Below, piece by piece: positions 8,162-19,545 of a DNA stretch of 64,000 nucleotides (position 1 is its first letter; each line of letters opens with the position of its first letter). A program made the translations under genes and the position numbers. The stretch covers positions 1-64,000 of the forward strand of contig JAKLMB010000021.1 in the NCBI GenBank assembly GCA_022813625.1, in the 5' to 3' direction. The stretch comes from Aaosphaeria pasadenensis. Taxonomy: Eukaryota; Ascomycota; Dothideomycetes; Pleosporales. A model generated the notes under the pieces. That model saw nothing but the letters and a program-made list of their open reading frames with translations, made no database searches and was not told the origin of the DNA.

Positions 8162-10503
8162 ATGTACTTAGCAACGCGAAGGTATCGACACGTAAAAACT
8201 CAAAAACGAATATGTGATAGTTGCGCAACAGCTTACGCAAGCGCTGAATAATTGTGTCTGAGCTTTGGGTGCGACTATGGCATATGCGCAGAGTGCTATG
8301 AGGAGCGTCTTGTCCGAAATCCAGGCCATCCTTTGGTACGATTGGAACCACTATCAAGAGGAGCGTTGAAAGATGGAGACTTTGCTCATGCTTCCCACTT
8401 ATATCGCCAGATCCAAAGGCCTTGCTGTCCTACGTGTTTCAATTATACACCAGATTTTGTCAGGTCCGACTGGAACAAGGCTGACGGAGGAATGTGGAGC
8501 ATGCAGCGGCGTTTGCAAGTATCACATTTCAGGATTTCAGCCCTTCGTGGATGCGAGTTGTGCTCGATTGTGTTTCGTGGGGTATCGAAGATTATGCCTA
8601 ACTCTGTAGTACATGATGACTACATAGATCTTTCGATATACAGGAGGATGCTTACAGTTTCGACTACCACAGTCAATCCTCGAGGATGGCAAAAGACGGA
8701 CTTCCCACACTACATACAATTTCACTCAATACCAGGTTTCTATCCCAGGTGGACAACGCTCGAAACAGCAGAAGCTCTGAGCAGTAGCCTTCGCGATGAA
8801 CGCTGCTTTAAAAGATCAGAGAATGGCTGAAAATTTGCGAGATGACTCATAGCTACCCCAAATGCCGTCAAAAAGCTGTATCAGTACTTCCTCGCCGTGT
8901 CATTTCAATCCGACCAACAGTTGCCGACCCCACATTGCATCTCCAGGACTCGGGAAGCAGTGGCCTTACTGGGAAATATATCGCCCTCCGTCATTGCTGG
9001 GGCGGGTTCAAAGAGTGCCAGACTACGAACGGAAATCTCGCGGAACGGGTCAAAAAGATCGAATACGCAAGCCTGCCGCAGACTTTCAAGGATGCTGTAT
9101 ATTGTGCCTTGAAGCTTGATGTACGCTATCTATGGATTGATAGCCTCTGCATCATCCAAGACGACAACGAAGACTGGGAAAGGGAGTCTTCCAAGATGTC
9201 TGTTGTGTATTCGGAAGCCTACTTAGTGATCGCAGCCGCATCAGCAAAAGCAGATGACATTGGCTTCTTCACCGAACCTCCTAGCATTTACCGGGGCGTT
9301 AGGCTGGAATCGTGCGAAGGAAGTGGACAGGAAGATCTGGTGATCCATCATCATATGCCTCATTCCGGCAGTGTTAGTCGCCCGGAACCACTGAGCCCTA
9401 TCAACGTCGGACCTTTAGGCGAGCGTGCGTGGACTCTCCAAGAGACTCTCCTTGCTTGCAGATGTGTTGGATTCAACAAGAATGAAGTTGCTTGGGAGTG
9501 CCACAGCGCTCTTGACTGCGAATGTGGAGATACAAGAGCGTCTAGAGAGAAATTAAGAACGAGGGAAAAACAGCACGAAAAGAATAGCGGTGCTGAATGG
9601 GATTACGCTGTTAGTCATGGCGGATTTTTGGAACGTGGTTACATCTACAAAGTTGGCGCCAGACCATTGACCAACTTGGAAGACTTATCAGCTACGTATC
9701 GGGAGTGGCGAGAGCTCATCGTTCCAAACTACGCGAAGAGACAATTGACCATTCCCAACGATAAGCTTCCCGCTTTATCCGCAATTGCTTCAATCATTGC
9801 AAAGACCTCTGGTGATGAGTATTTGGCCGGCATCTGGCGCAATGATGTCAACATCGGCCTAGCTTGGCGGATAGAAAGAGAAAATAAGCGGATTCCGGTT
9901 CCGTGTCCTACTACTCCAGTGGGGCCTTCGTTCTCTTGGATATCTGTCGACGAGCCTGTCAAATACCATCTACCATACCATGCGAAACAGGATGGCACCT
10001 CTCCGTTCGGAACTATCGGAGTCGACGTCTTAGATCATGATATCCCTCTGAGCACTTCAAATCAATACGGCGCTGTGCAAGGTGGCTGGATCAGGATCTT
10101 AGCACTCTCACATACGTTTGCACTTCTATGGGACGTAAACGAGAAAAGGTACAGGCTTACGCACGAGAGTATATCTGCTCCGAATAGGCTTAAGTTCCAC
10201 GCAGATACTATGCTAGACGAAATCAAATCCAAAGACCTAAATGATGCAGAGACTGTCTGCATACAGCGAGCATCATCATGTAATGCGCAAAAGTCGATCA
10301 ACGTTTTAGTTGAAGGAATACTGCTCGTCGACATTCCAAAGGTTGAAGGGTATAGAAAAATGTACACGGGTAGTAGAAAGGGTCCATTTCAACCTCATGA
10401 ATTAGCTCTACTAATCGTGAGCCCATTAGCTTCGAATGCAAAGCGCTTTCAACGGATTGGGTTGGCTACAGCAGCACTCGAAGCTAATATAGCTCAGGAA
10501 TAG
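8162..10503 (+). pseudogene. ZZ-type zinc finger / HET-domain protein, interrupted
   Basis: HET proteins mediate heterokaryon incompatibility and related cell-death responses in fungi. From ATG 8162 the frame reads MYLATRRYRH, then a ZZ-type finger: CDSC, an in-frame TAA at 8249-8251, then CDYGICAECYEERL and GHPLVRLEP. A linker follows. The HET domain has YIALRHCWGG, LPQTFKDAVYCA, VRYLWIDSLCIIQDD and PLGERAWTLQET, then a long C-terminal region to 10503. Around 8810-8813 (AAAA) the frame shifts by one: upstream codons end at RCFK, and the family motif IREWLKICE is in the other frame. No good intron explains either lesion. A shorter protein of 553 aa from ATG 8842 could still be made with an intact HET domain, so 'pseudogene' is likely but not certain. 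A sequencing error could explain the homopolymer shift. Confidence 0.75.
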
Positions 10504-10867
10504 ATAGAAAGCGCTGAGCAGAAAGAGTTTGTAATTGTATAGACCTACTGTAGAAAAGCAAGCTCTATAATATTTCTTTCTACTATAATTGTAGAGAACG
10601 CAACTTGATCGTATACATGGAACAGGTCTACAGACAAAGAAGAACAACCTGATTTGTAGGTATTGCTCTATGTTGTAGTATTCTGAATGATGCCAATAGC
10701 TCCTTCCCGGGCTGCTATAGAGTTTGCAACAGTTCCTAGGACTTTACGAGCCTGTAATTTGTATTTCATATAGGGACGCAGATGCGCTGTGAACGGGAAA
10801 TATAGCTGCAATATAGCTTTCTCAACGTAGGCACGGTAGCAAAGGAAGGGGAGTTAAGATAGATAGT

Positions 10868-11278
10868 TCACAATAAATACAGGGTGACTGATGAGATACC
10901 AACTATATACCAAGGAATCCATCTTCTCCGGCTCCTAAAACGGAGCTTTCTCAGGCTCACAACTCCAATCTCCGCCCGACCTTGTCTAGCATGGGCAAGG
11001 TCTACCGCTTTCCAGGTACGTAAATTCAGCACCTGCATTGTATAATTAGTTGCGCTAAGTAACAATGTGCTCATCACGTTGATAAGAGTATGATATGCAG
11101 TATTGTAGCGCATGACCTTGGTAGAATCGCCTCTTATGAGATGACCGACACCTCCAACAAAGCCTGATATAGCTCCATGAATAAGTAGGCCAACATTCGC
11201 TACAATTACAATGCAAGCTACCAGAGGTCGGTTATAACGCCAATCCGCCAACTATACAAAGTCTTCATCACCTTCCAT
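10868..11278 (-). pseudogene. DUF6536 membrane protein fragment
   Basis: The minus strand encodes the N-terminal domain of a fungal multi-pass membrane protein family (DUF6536): LVACIVIVANVGLLIHG, then HTLINVMSTLLLSATNYTMQVL and IPWYIVGISSVTLYLL, two hydrophobic segments being clear. Full-length members are several hundred residues longer. The frame starting at ATG 11278 (MEGDEDFV) meets a TAG before LADWRYN, and the gene stops at 10868 just after the second helix. It is therefore a truncated remnant. Function of the family is unknown to me. Confidence 0.6.
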
Positions 11279-12439
11279 TGCGAGGCTGCGTATCGCTTGA
11301 ACTTTGAGGACGGATTTGAAAAGGTAGACAAATACCGAAGGCTTCGTTCGAACGTGGGGAGAACGGCCATCCCGTGAGGGACTTTCGAATGTGCATCAGC
11401 ATGACGGTATTCAATAGCAAATACTACATACCATAATCATCCAATTACGACTCTATTCTACTATTGTGCTGCACAAATGACAGCGTGATAGACGATTGAG
11501 ACTGATTGGAATCAGGCTGAGGCCTGTCTAAGAACGCCTCAACTTTCATCTCCCTCGAAAGTATCCATAGTCGATCGCGTTCTGAGTCCTTGTAGAAAGT
11601 GATCTAAGTAAGTATATTTTGTATATTTTGGGTTAGAGTATGTTGGGTCGCAGCATCATGGGGTGTCTTTTGGTTTGCTTCAAAGCAGATAGTGTACACA
11701 AGGCTTTCGTGCCTAGGGGAGGCGAAAGCTATATAGGGTTACCAATAGCCTTGCAGAGAAGCTACCTCCAGTATCAATCATGAAAATTTCACTGCTATCG
11801 AGTAGAAGAATTATTGCCAACGTGTATTACTATCAGGAAATTCACGTAAAGATAATAGATGGCATGCTAGGGTGGGGGACTATACTGTGCACTTTTATCT
11901 TTGTTAATTGATATAGCGGGCTGACTTCGAATCGACAATTATTCATGGAGCCGTTGCTAGATACTGCCAGATAGTCAAAGGCTTCTTGGATTGTATCAAT
12001 AGAGCTGCTTAGGTCACGAGGTAGAACAACTTAGGGTCTTCTAAAGTACAGCTGGACTAGCATGAATCGGAACAAACTGAGTATAAGCATGTAGGCTACG
12101 CAAAGCTGGGAGATTGATATTTAGCATACAGTACTGAGTTGGATATACAAGCATACTTTCCTATATTGCCTCTTGCAAAGATACACCATGATTATTCAAA
12201 CCTGTCTGTACCTCTCCTGTTTGTCTCGGTGTTGAATTGATGTGCGCAAGACGACATCCAAAGGCTCACTCTGCACGTCCCTGTAATTCTGATGATTCTA
12301 TTCAAGAGAACTTAATAATAGCACGTGTTCTAGATTTCATTTACTGCAAAATTTCGATTTGCAATTTCTGCACATTAACGAAACTGTAGGTATCTAGTAG
12401 GACGCTTGCTACTACCAAGTTACAACAGGTCCGATACAA
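11279..12439. other. Intergenic; nothing recognised
   Basis: About 1.16 kb of moderately AT-rich sequence without coding frames, tRNA-like arms or clear repeats. It is downstream of the alpha-galactosidase gene and may contain its terminator. Confidence 0.4.
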
Positions 12440-14156
12440 CTATACAATAAGTCCAACTTGGTCTAGGTCAGGAGCCCAGCTTGTGCCAACGCCAGATACT
12501 GTAATATTGTTAGGTCCGGATGTGTTGAATCCTGATAATTCAACTTTGAAACCTCGATAAACATCTACCTCCCAGTTATAGCCACTCAGCGGAAAGCTTA
12601 CAATCTGTGCAGAGCGGCCGTTTACACTGATAGAGGCCAGACGCTCATTATTACTGCCGCCGAGGTAACCAATCTCGCAATTGATATAGTCGAAAGCCAC
12701 GGATTGGGTAGCCTGAGACGTTTTGATACCAGTCAATACCAGCCGACCGTTGTTGGAACCTCCCAGATTGCCGACCTTGCTACCAGATAGGCAGCCGGAG
12801 CATGGCTGTATATTCGAACCTGAAGAAATTACCCCACTTGATGCTGAGATATTTCTGTACTCTGTCTTTGCTGCCTTCATGTACACAATATTCGAAAGAC
12901 GTAGCGGTGCTGATCCCCGAGCTTTTACTGCTTTTGAGAACGAGGTAGCGCTGTCTACAGTCTCACCATTCCACAGATCTTTTATAGTTGCAGACTGGAT
13001 TCCAATATCAGATAGGTGCAGCGTCAATGTACGTTTGGTGTTGCTAAGATCGACAAGCAAGACTGCACGATCTCCATTTGATAAATCACCAGCCCAGAGA
13101 TCTCGATCGGATCTCCAACGCTGTTGAAGTTGAATGGGCTTCACAGATGGGTCTTGGTTGATCGAAATGAGATCTTTGTTTTGAAGCATCTTGATTGTTT
13201 CGGGTGTAAGCGTGGTAGGGTTGGTTGAGATCATGAGAGCAGATTTCAGCATGGCCCAGCTAGCAAAATGGGTCGCTTGCTCGTCGAAGGTCATACCCTT
13301 GTTCCCCACCTCGAGCATGTCTGCATCAGCAATGTGCCCAGGTCCGATGGTACCAGAACGCGCAATGTGTATAGCTTGGTTGTAGATGCGGTAAACGTTT
13401 TCCCACCCTTGGGCTATGTCATCCGACAAGCGAAATGATGTAGAGATCCCGCCGGTCCATTTGGAAGGCCCATCAAGTCCAGATGATGTTGAAAGTGGGA
13501 CACCCCATTGGCAAATAAGCATACCATAAATTCCAACTTTCTGTAGGTGATCCCACATAACTCGGAACCTTGTCACAAAGTCGGTCCTTGGATCCTTGGG
13601 CGCATTCTGGGTTGATGATGGTCCGTCAACGTAGCAATTATCATCTAGTTAATCAATTTAGCAACAATTGGCAGCATTGGATTGAATAGGAGGACAAACA
13701 TTTAACATATTCTGTGTTAAGGCTCTTGAAGAGAGCTGCATCTGCTGCTTCGTGCCCGAGGGATCCTAGTACAGGGCTTGGAACCTCTGTATCGCACATT
13801 CTCGTCCCTGCATCTGAATACATTGACCATTTCATTCCCTTCGATCGCGCTAAATCACTCAATGGCTGTAAGCCATTCGGAAATCTCTGAGTATCAATTG
13901 CGAGTGCGCCACTGGTTTGATTGCGTTGTCCATCTCTCGAAGCCCAACCGCAATCGAGTTGGAAGTACTTGTAGCCAGAGTCTACAAAGCCGAGGTCAGA
14001 GAGAGATTTGATAGCAGCTTCGATTGTAGTGCTGTTAGGAGAGCAAGCGAGATAATTATAGGAATTCCACCCTAATAGAGGGGTTTTCGGAAATGACTGA
14101 GCATGAGCATTTTGCGTGCCTGATAATAGGACGAAAGCCAGTCCTAATAATTGCAT
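12440..14156 (-). CDS. Secreted alpha-galactosidase, GH27, with C-terminal carbohydrate-binding domain
   Basis: Hydrolyses terminal alpha-1,6-galactose from galactomannan and raffinose-type sugars outside the cell (family knowledge). Two exons, 13700-14156 and 12440-13644, join through a 55-bp intron (13645-13699, GTTTGT donor, CTAG acceptor) to give 553 aa. The splice rebuilds the nucleophile motif YVKYDNC, with Asp about residue 154. RLSDD (about 224-228) carries the expected acid/base Asp; LLGWNSYN and GHIADADMLEVGN are family hallmarks. Residues 1-19 form a signal peptide ending AHA. After the beta-sandwich, residues from about 410 on form a CBM35-like galactose-binding module with two GGSNN(G/E)RL repeats and paired Cys. 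Convergent or divergent partners are absent. Apparently intact. Confidence 0.92.
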
Positions 14157-17100
14157 ATTGTTTCATTGACGTATTGATAGATGCGATGTGGGAATGGTAC
14201 AAAGAGTAGCAGGCAATGAACGATACTTGCGTATACTGATATATACAAACCGTTATTGATGAAACTAATATCGACAACATAGCGGGGTCAACGGAGAGAC
14301 TAATGATCCCTGTGTACGAATGTCTTTGATCCCTGTGAAGGGACAATAAACCCTACGCTATAATTTCACATAGGTAGCGCCAATGTTAGTTAGCACATGG
14401 AAACTGCATTAGCACAATCAACATCTGATGAGTTGAGAAATCCGACAGCGGTTATTAGAGATTAACAACTTGCATCTTTAACAAAGCTCAAGGTCGGATC
14501 ATGGAAGAAGCAGAAAAGCTGAGTCCACCCTATACGACGACAGGCATTGATCAACATAGAGAGGTTGAGCATGACTGTATATCAGTCGATAGGGAAAGTA
14601 ATATCAAGCTTGGTTTAGTAAAGCAAATTTGAGGACTATTAATGCACGAATAAGGACGCACGTCTGTTGTCCTTGAATCGAAGGAATACCGAATGAAGTC
14701 GATATTACCTTAGTCCTTCAATTCTGGGCGCATCGGAGCGCATCGGAAGGGTATTACCCCGTGTCTATTGATTGGGATGCTAGGCCAAATACAGAATCAG
14801 CTGGTCAATCGCCCCTCCAGAAGCACCCACAAACGTCAGGAACTTGCCATTAATTGACCATGCACTGTTCGGTTTCAGTGCCGTCAATTTCTAGTTTTAG
14901 TCATGTGAATAGATTTTTCAAGAAAGAAGCATTGATTGCAGATACGAAAGAATTCCATAATTGTAACAATATCCAATGTAGCAGGAAATCACCCATGGTA
15001 GGTTCAAATCCTCGTTATCTTGATGATTAGAAAAGCATTTTCCAGTCCAGCCTAGAAGCCGAAACCTCATTCCTGCAGCAGAATACATCTGTCGAGCAAT
15101 GTTGCTGACTTCAATTTTCCTTGCATTTGGCAATGTGGAGCCCCTGCAGTTGAAATTCTTGCTCTTACAGCTCCTCACATACTACATGGACCATACTAAT
15201 TCAGCCCGTGCGTAAGACAGTGAAACCTGGCACAATTCAAAGGACTAACCTACTAATGCCGTGCAGCTAGTACACGCCATTGCAATTGCTATGAGCGAAG
15301 CTTTGCATACAAAACTCCCTGAATAATACCAATCAGACGAACATTCATACAGGAATTCTAAAAACTTTGGTGGACATTACATATTCCTGATAGTCGAGTC
15401 TCATCAAGCTTAGGTATACCAGTGATCACTCAAGACTTGGACATTGCTGTTTGAACAATGCTATTACAGTCTGCATTACAAGAAAATGCTACTCTATAAT
15501 TGCAAGTAAAGTTGTAGTAGCCAATATTACTTATCTTGTTAAAGGTGTTTAGAGGCTTATTGCTTCGTCATAAGTATACACGGGATCAGCAGGGTACAAT
15601 TTTTAGACTTCCTGGGGATGACTAGAACGATATTGAAAATGTTGGTAGACTATAAAGAGATTTCCAAAATAGTAGATTTGGAATTTTAATGTCCAGCTAG
15701 GAAACAGCTGATAGGCATCTAACAAGTAATATTGGCTTATCATTACGTACCTGATGTATCTAGCAAAACTCTTTACAATGACTACTATTTGAAATGATAG
15801 TTTGTTAGTGTCCTTAAAACGTGATTAAATCCTCTTTCGTTTCTAAAAGAGCAACTTAACAATGAAAATATCAATAAGGATAGCTGTAAATGCTTCCTAG
15901 GTTACAAAGTTACGCGAATTTCTACTAGTATTGAATCTGCACTAGATTTGTTACAAGTCCTGTCAAGAGTAGGAGAGATTCTAAGCAACGACTATAGAAG
16001 CTTGGAGAATCAACCATAGGCTGATCTTGCTCTTGAAACACCTTCCTTTGATCTTCTATAGTTTGTATATGAACGATATGGTTCCCTAACTTTACTATTC
16101 TAATTCTACAAGAGATAAAACCCTAATACTATCAAACTGAAGCGCAAGCTATTATACAAAGGAAGTATCTTGTATATAGAGGATATCTTTGTAAACAGTC
16201 CCTAGGCAGTTCACTGCAAAGTGTTCTAAGTGCTTTTCTATTCCAGCAGCTAATTGATAGACCTTTCTCTCTGCAAGCAACTGTAGACGATGGGACTGTT
16301 AATGGGGAAGGTGACATTTCTCAAACCAGATGATACAGCGTGATACTGATAGTCAGCAATCCTTTTTTTAATACAAGATGCGCCATTACGAATATCCCAT
16401 CCCCCGAAACATAGTCTGGTAGATCTTTATCCTATATTTGCAGTCGCAGAGATTATGCTAAGTGAAGGTTTTGGTCACAACATGCTTTGTAGCGGCTTCT
16501 ATCGAGAGTGGGAAGGGCTCAGATCCAGGAGCTAGTGAAAAACTTGACCTTCAAGGCCTATTCCATTCATGGTCAAGGTCGTTGCAGGTGGCTCGAACGC
16601 GAGATTCTTCTCGGCATACGAAATTTCTATACTTGCACCGACTAGGCCGTCTTTAAGAGACCGAGCAAGTAGATTCTGAGGGCGAGTGGCTACAGACCTC
16701 AGTCAGTTCTATAGAGCTTATAGCAGCAAAGGGTATCGCGCAGGTTCGTTTCCGGCTGTGAGGGTTATTGCACGGTAGTCTACAAGCAGATCAACAGTAG
16801 AAGAATGTTAAGATAAACTTATCCATGCTTGACATTATTGATTACACTCTTGACAAGTGCGTGCCATGTAAATATCGAAGTGTGTTCAAGAATATGTTAG
16901 ATCCTTTTGAGTAGACGACTCAAGTATATGCCAAACACTGGTTGTAGCATTTTCCAGGCGCTATTCGTCGAGATGTCGGAATGCGTTCTGCACAGGAAGA
17001 GAACACTCGGTATTTACAATCTTATCACTTAGCTTCTTGCTTTCTTGGAATTCGCCTAGATCTTTCAATACGCCTACATGCCTGTTCTTCATAACTCTCG

Positions 17101-17190
17101 TGTTTTGAATCGAAGCATTCCTGGGTTCATGTGCAGTGCAAAGATAACCTGGATATTACAAAACTTCACTAAATCTTCATTACCATTGAT
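14157..17190. other. Long intergenic region with no confident gene
   Basis: 3 kb between the alpha-galactosidase and the rhodopsin-fold gene. It holds many short frames, a possible RNase-like remnant (14775-15180, listed separately) and a minus-strand frame near 16540-16680 (KDGLVGASIEISYAEKN) that I do not recognise. AT content is raised, but there is no clear RIP or terminal repeat. It may be decayed accessory sequence. Confidence 0.4.
14775..15180 (-). pseudogene. Possible remnant of a small secreted RNase-fold-like protein
   Basis: Two short minus-strand coding-like stretches: CKSKNFNCRGSTLPNARKIE through GWTGKCFSNHQDNEDLNLP (about 15175-15010), and ALKPNSAWSINGKFLTFVGA followed by SGGAIDQ (about 14890-14775). 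The order Cys-rich start, PH-like turn before an acidic patch, and a (T/V)GASG ending loosely recalls the guanyl-specific RNase (N1/T1) fold, which fungi also use as a scaffold for effectors. No ATG with signal peptide could be attached, and the central strand region is missing, so this is weak. It may equally be chance. Confidence 0.2.
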
Positions 17191-18453
17191 CTAAGCTATA
17201 GATTTGGAGCTCCCTGCTCCGTTTTCTAGATGATTGACAGGTTGAACGTTCGTTTCAATAAAACCCTTATCGTTTGGTTCGGGCAAGACCCCAAGGCCAG
17301 ATGTTACTGATAGCTTGCCTGTTACAAGGGAGTCTTCCGATCCGTGGGGATTCTTTTTCGTTCTCTGAGTTTGTAAACCACCTGACATATGGAGGTTCAT
17401 GCGATTGTCATTAGTCCTTCTACGCGCTGATGATAGCTCATAGTGCTTCCCATAGCTGCTTGTGTCGTGCTGTGTGTTGCCTAGAATCATGGCACGCAGC
17501 GCAGGCAGACAGGACACAATAATGGCGATAGTAGTCTCCACCATAGAGACAGTACAGGTCAGCATCGTTTCATTACGAGAGGAATAGTAGGCTCGAATGA
17601 CTACGTTTCCATTAGTACATATGCTAAACACACGTGGGATGAAGGTACTTACTGCTGGATATGATGACAAATAAACCGAGCGCAAATACACCAGCGACAG
17701 CAAGCTTTTGCTTGGGTTTCATTTGAAGTCTTAGAACCATCGAAATCGGTAGGCACATGATGATGATGTCACTGAATATGTTGACTAAGGGTCCTTCGTT
17801 AGCGAGAGAGGGTTTTGGATGCGGTACCATCATACATAATATGGTAATCCAGAAGTTTATATTGGATGCTTTTTTATCACATTGATCTAGTGAAGTTTAG
17901 TTATCGGTGTTGACAAACCCGAGGAGTATCATGACCTACATTTAGGGTCTGTTGACCAGCGTTTATCGTGCGGGTAACATTGGAAGATTATGTCGAAAAA
18001 GATAACCAGATATGTGGCTACTAAGCCTCCGAGCGCTATGTTGTAGAGAAGAATCAATTTCGAGCCCGGGAAAGCAAGGCGTTTGTACAGAAGCACGAGA
18101 GCAAACTTGACTGCCCATAGAGATGATACATAAAGAATCGATCCGGGAACTATCATCTGCATCAATTCCTTAAAATGTGCAGGAGTGATTGTCGCCATGT
18201 TCCCAAGACCTAGATTCCACATGTGTTGTTGAATGACCAAGTCGCCGATGAGGCAGAGCAATGCCAAAATGATAAGGTAATCCTCGATCGCAAGCCCGCC
18301 GAACCGTGTCCATCGCGTGTGCATGCGGAGGCCGACAAACGGCACTGCCGCAATTGTACAAATGTACCAGGAAACCTGCAATTTTGTTCAGCGATAGCCG
18401 TGAGGACGAGAATATTCTGTACTTACCACTTGACCGAGGCCTGAATTTGCCAT
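17191..18453 (-). CDS. Rhodopsin-fold integral membrane protein (PTH11-like/SAT4 family)
   Basis: Predicted seven-helix plasma-membrane protein of the fungal 'rhodopsin domain' family, whose members include PTH11-type receptors. Five exons give 351 aa: 18427-18453, 17940-18375, 17836-17886, 17653-17784 and 17191-17600. The four short introns each have GT donors and AG acceptors and restore family motifs (MANSGLGQV-VSWYICT, WITIL-FNIFSDIIIMCLPI, FVIISS-IIRAYYSS). Conserved landmarks are the ED(Y) motif after the second helix (LAIEDYLIIL), FKLVLLYKR-like helix 4, DIIIMCLPI, and VETTIAIIVSCLPALR in the last helices. The cytoplasmic tail (about 90 aa) is polar, with SSYGKHYELSS as commonly seen. 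No ligand can be inferred. Confidence 0.88.
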
Positions 18454-19545
18454 GATTGTGAACCTTCAAGGTTACGATGGCAACTCAATGCGGTGTTTGG
18501 GGTGCAAATCTTCCCATTTGCAGGGCAGGGTGGGAAAAGCAGAAGGATTGAGATCAACAACAGGGGTTCTCATGGCGTACATGTGCCAGCTTTACATACC
18601 CACCTTATGAGGCTTCTGACAAACCGTTGATCCTTCCTGTCGGTAAGGATGCGAAGATTCGCAACCTCGGTGCTGTCAAGAAATGAACGTTAATAGGTTG
18701 AGTGGCGAGGCATACGGTAAAGTTCAGACCCGTCATGCACCTCACATATTAGCGACTACAAGGTTGAGGGTTCAACACGAGAGACTTAATGCCTTAGCGA
18801 TACTTCTTGGGTTCCAAAATCCGTACAGTTGCTATTCATTGGTTCGGTCAGATTAGTATATCAGCGAATTCAGGGCATCATCGGCCCGACTCCACTCTCG
18901 TTCCCACATCACGAAACTATGCAACATATCCGAGTTGTTAGATCTATTAGTTTGACGGGGCTCTCCCGTATTTCGTCGTAGTCAAGTGTAAGGGGCTTTT
19001 CTTGTATGGGTTTTATCTGAGGAGGGAATCCCATGCAGGAGAAGACGCGAGAACATGCAATCCTTAAGGCGTCCTGAGTGACCAATGTATAAGATTACCT
19101 GGTTTTGCTCTGCTTATCTCAGGAAGAAAATACTATCATCATCTAACACTCTGTGACGCAAGCACAGTCTACTACTCACGTTCACTAGCTACTGTGTTTT
19201 CTACTGTTCAACGACCTCCCTTAAATAACAAAAGAGTCATGTTCGTCTGTGCGCTACAAGCGCAACTGCGCAAAGACACTAGATATGCCATTTTCAGAAA
19301 ATCTATCAAGCGGCCCTTTTCTCCCTTTTTATTGTGCCGAGCTCTACCGTAGTATCCCCGACATACTCGCCTTTGCCCTTCATGGTCCAGCAATATTCTC
19401 GATAGGAGGTCAAAACATCTGGGCCTGGAGCCCAGGACCCACGTGGCTCCCACGTGATTCTATTGAACTGCTGGCCCGTTTAAAGTGATCATCACCTCTA
19501 AATTTCCGTTTCTGCCTGTCACTTTGCATTTTATACATCGCGGCC
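18454..19545. other. Intergenic between divergent genes; nothing recognised
   Basis: About 1.1 kb separating the divergently transcribed rhodopsin-fold gene and carboxylesterase. It probably contains both promoters. Small frames inside lack coding support. Confidence 0.4.

Noticed and set aside
14995..15015. GGTTCAAATCC, which looks like a tRNA B-box
   Set aside because: Flanking bases do not form a T-stem, and no acceptor or anticodon arm can be folded around it.
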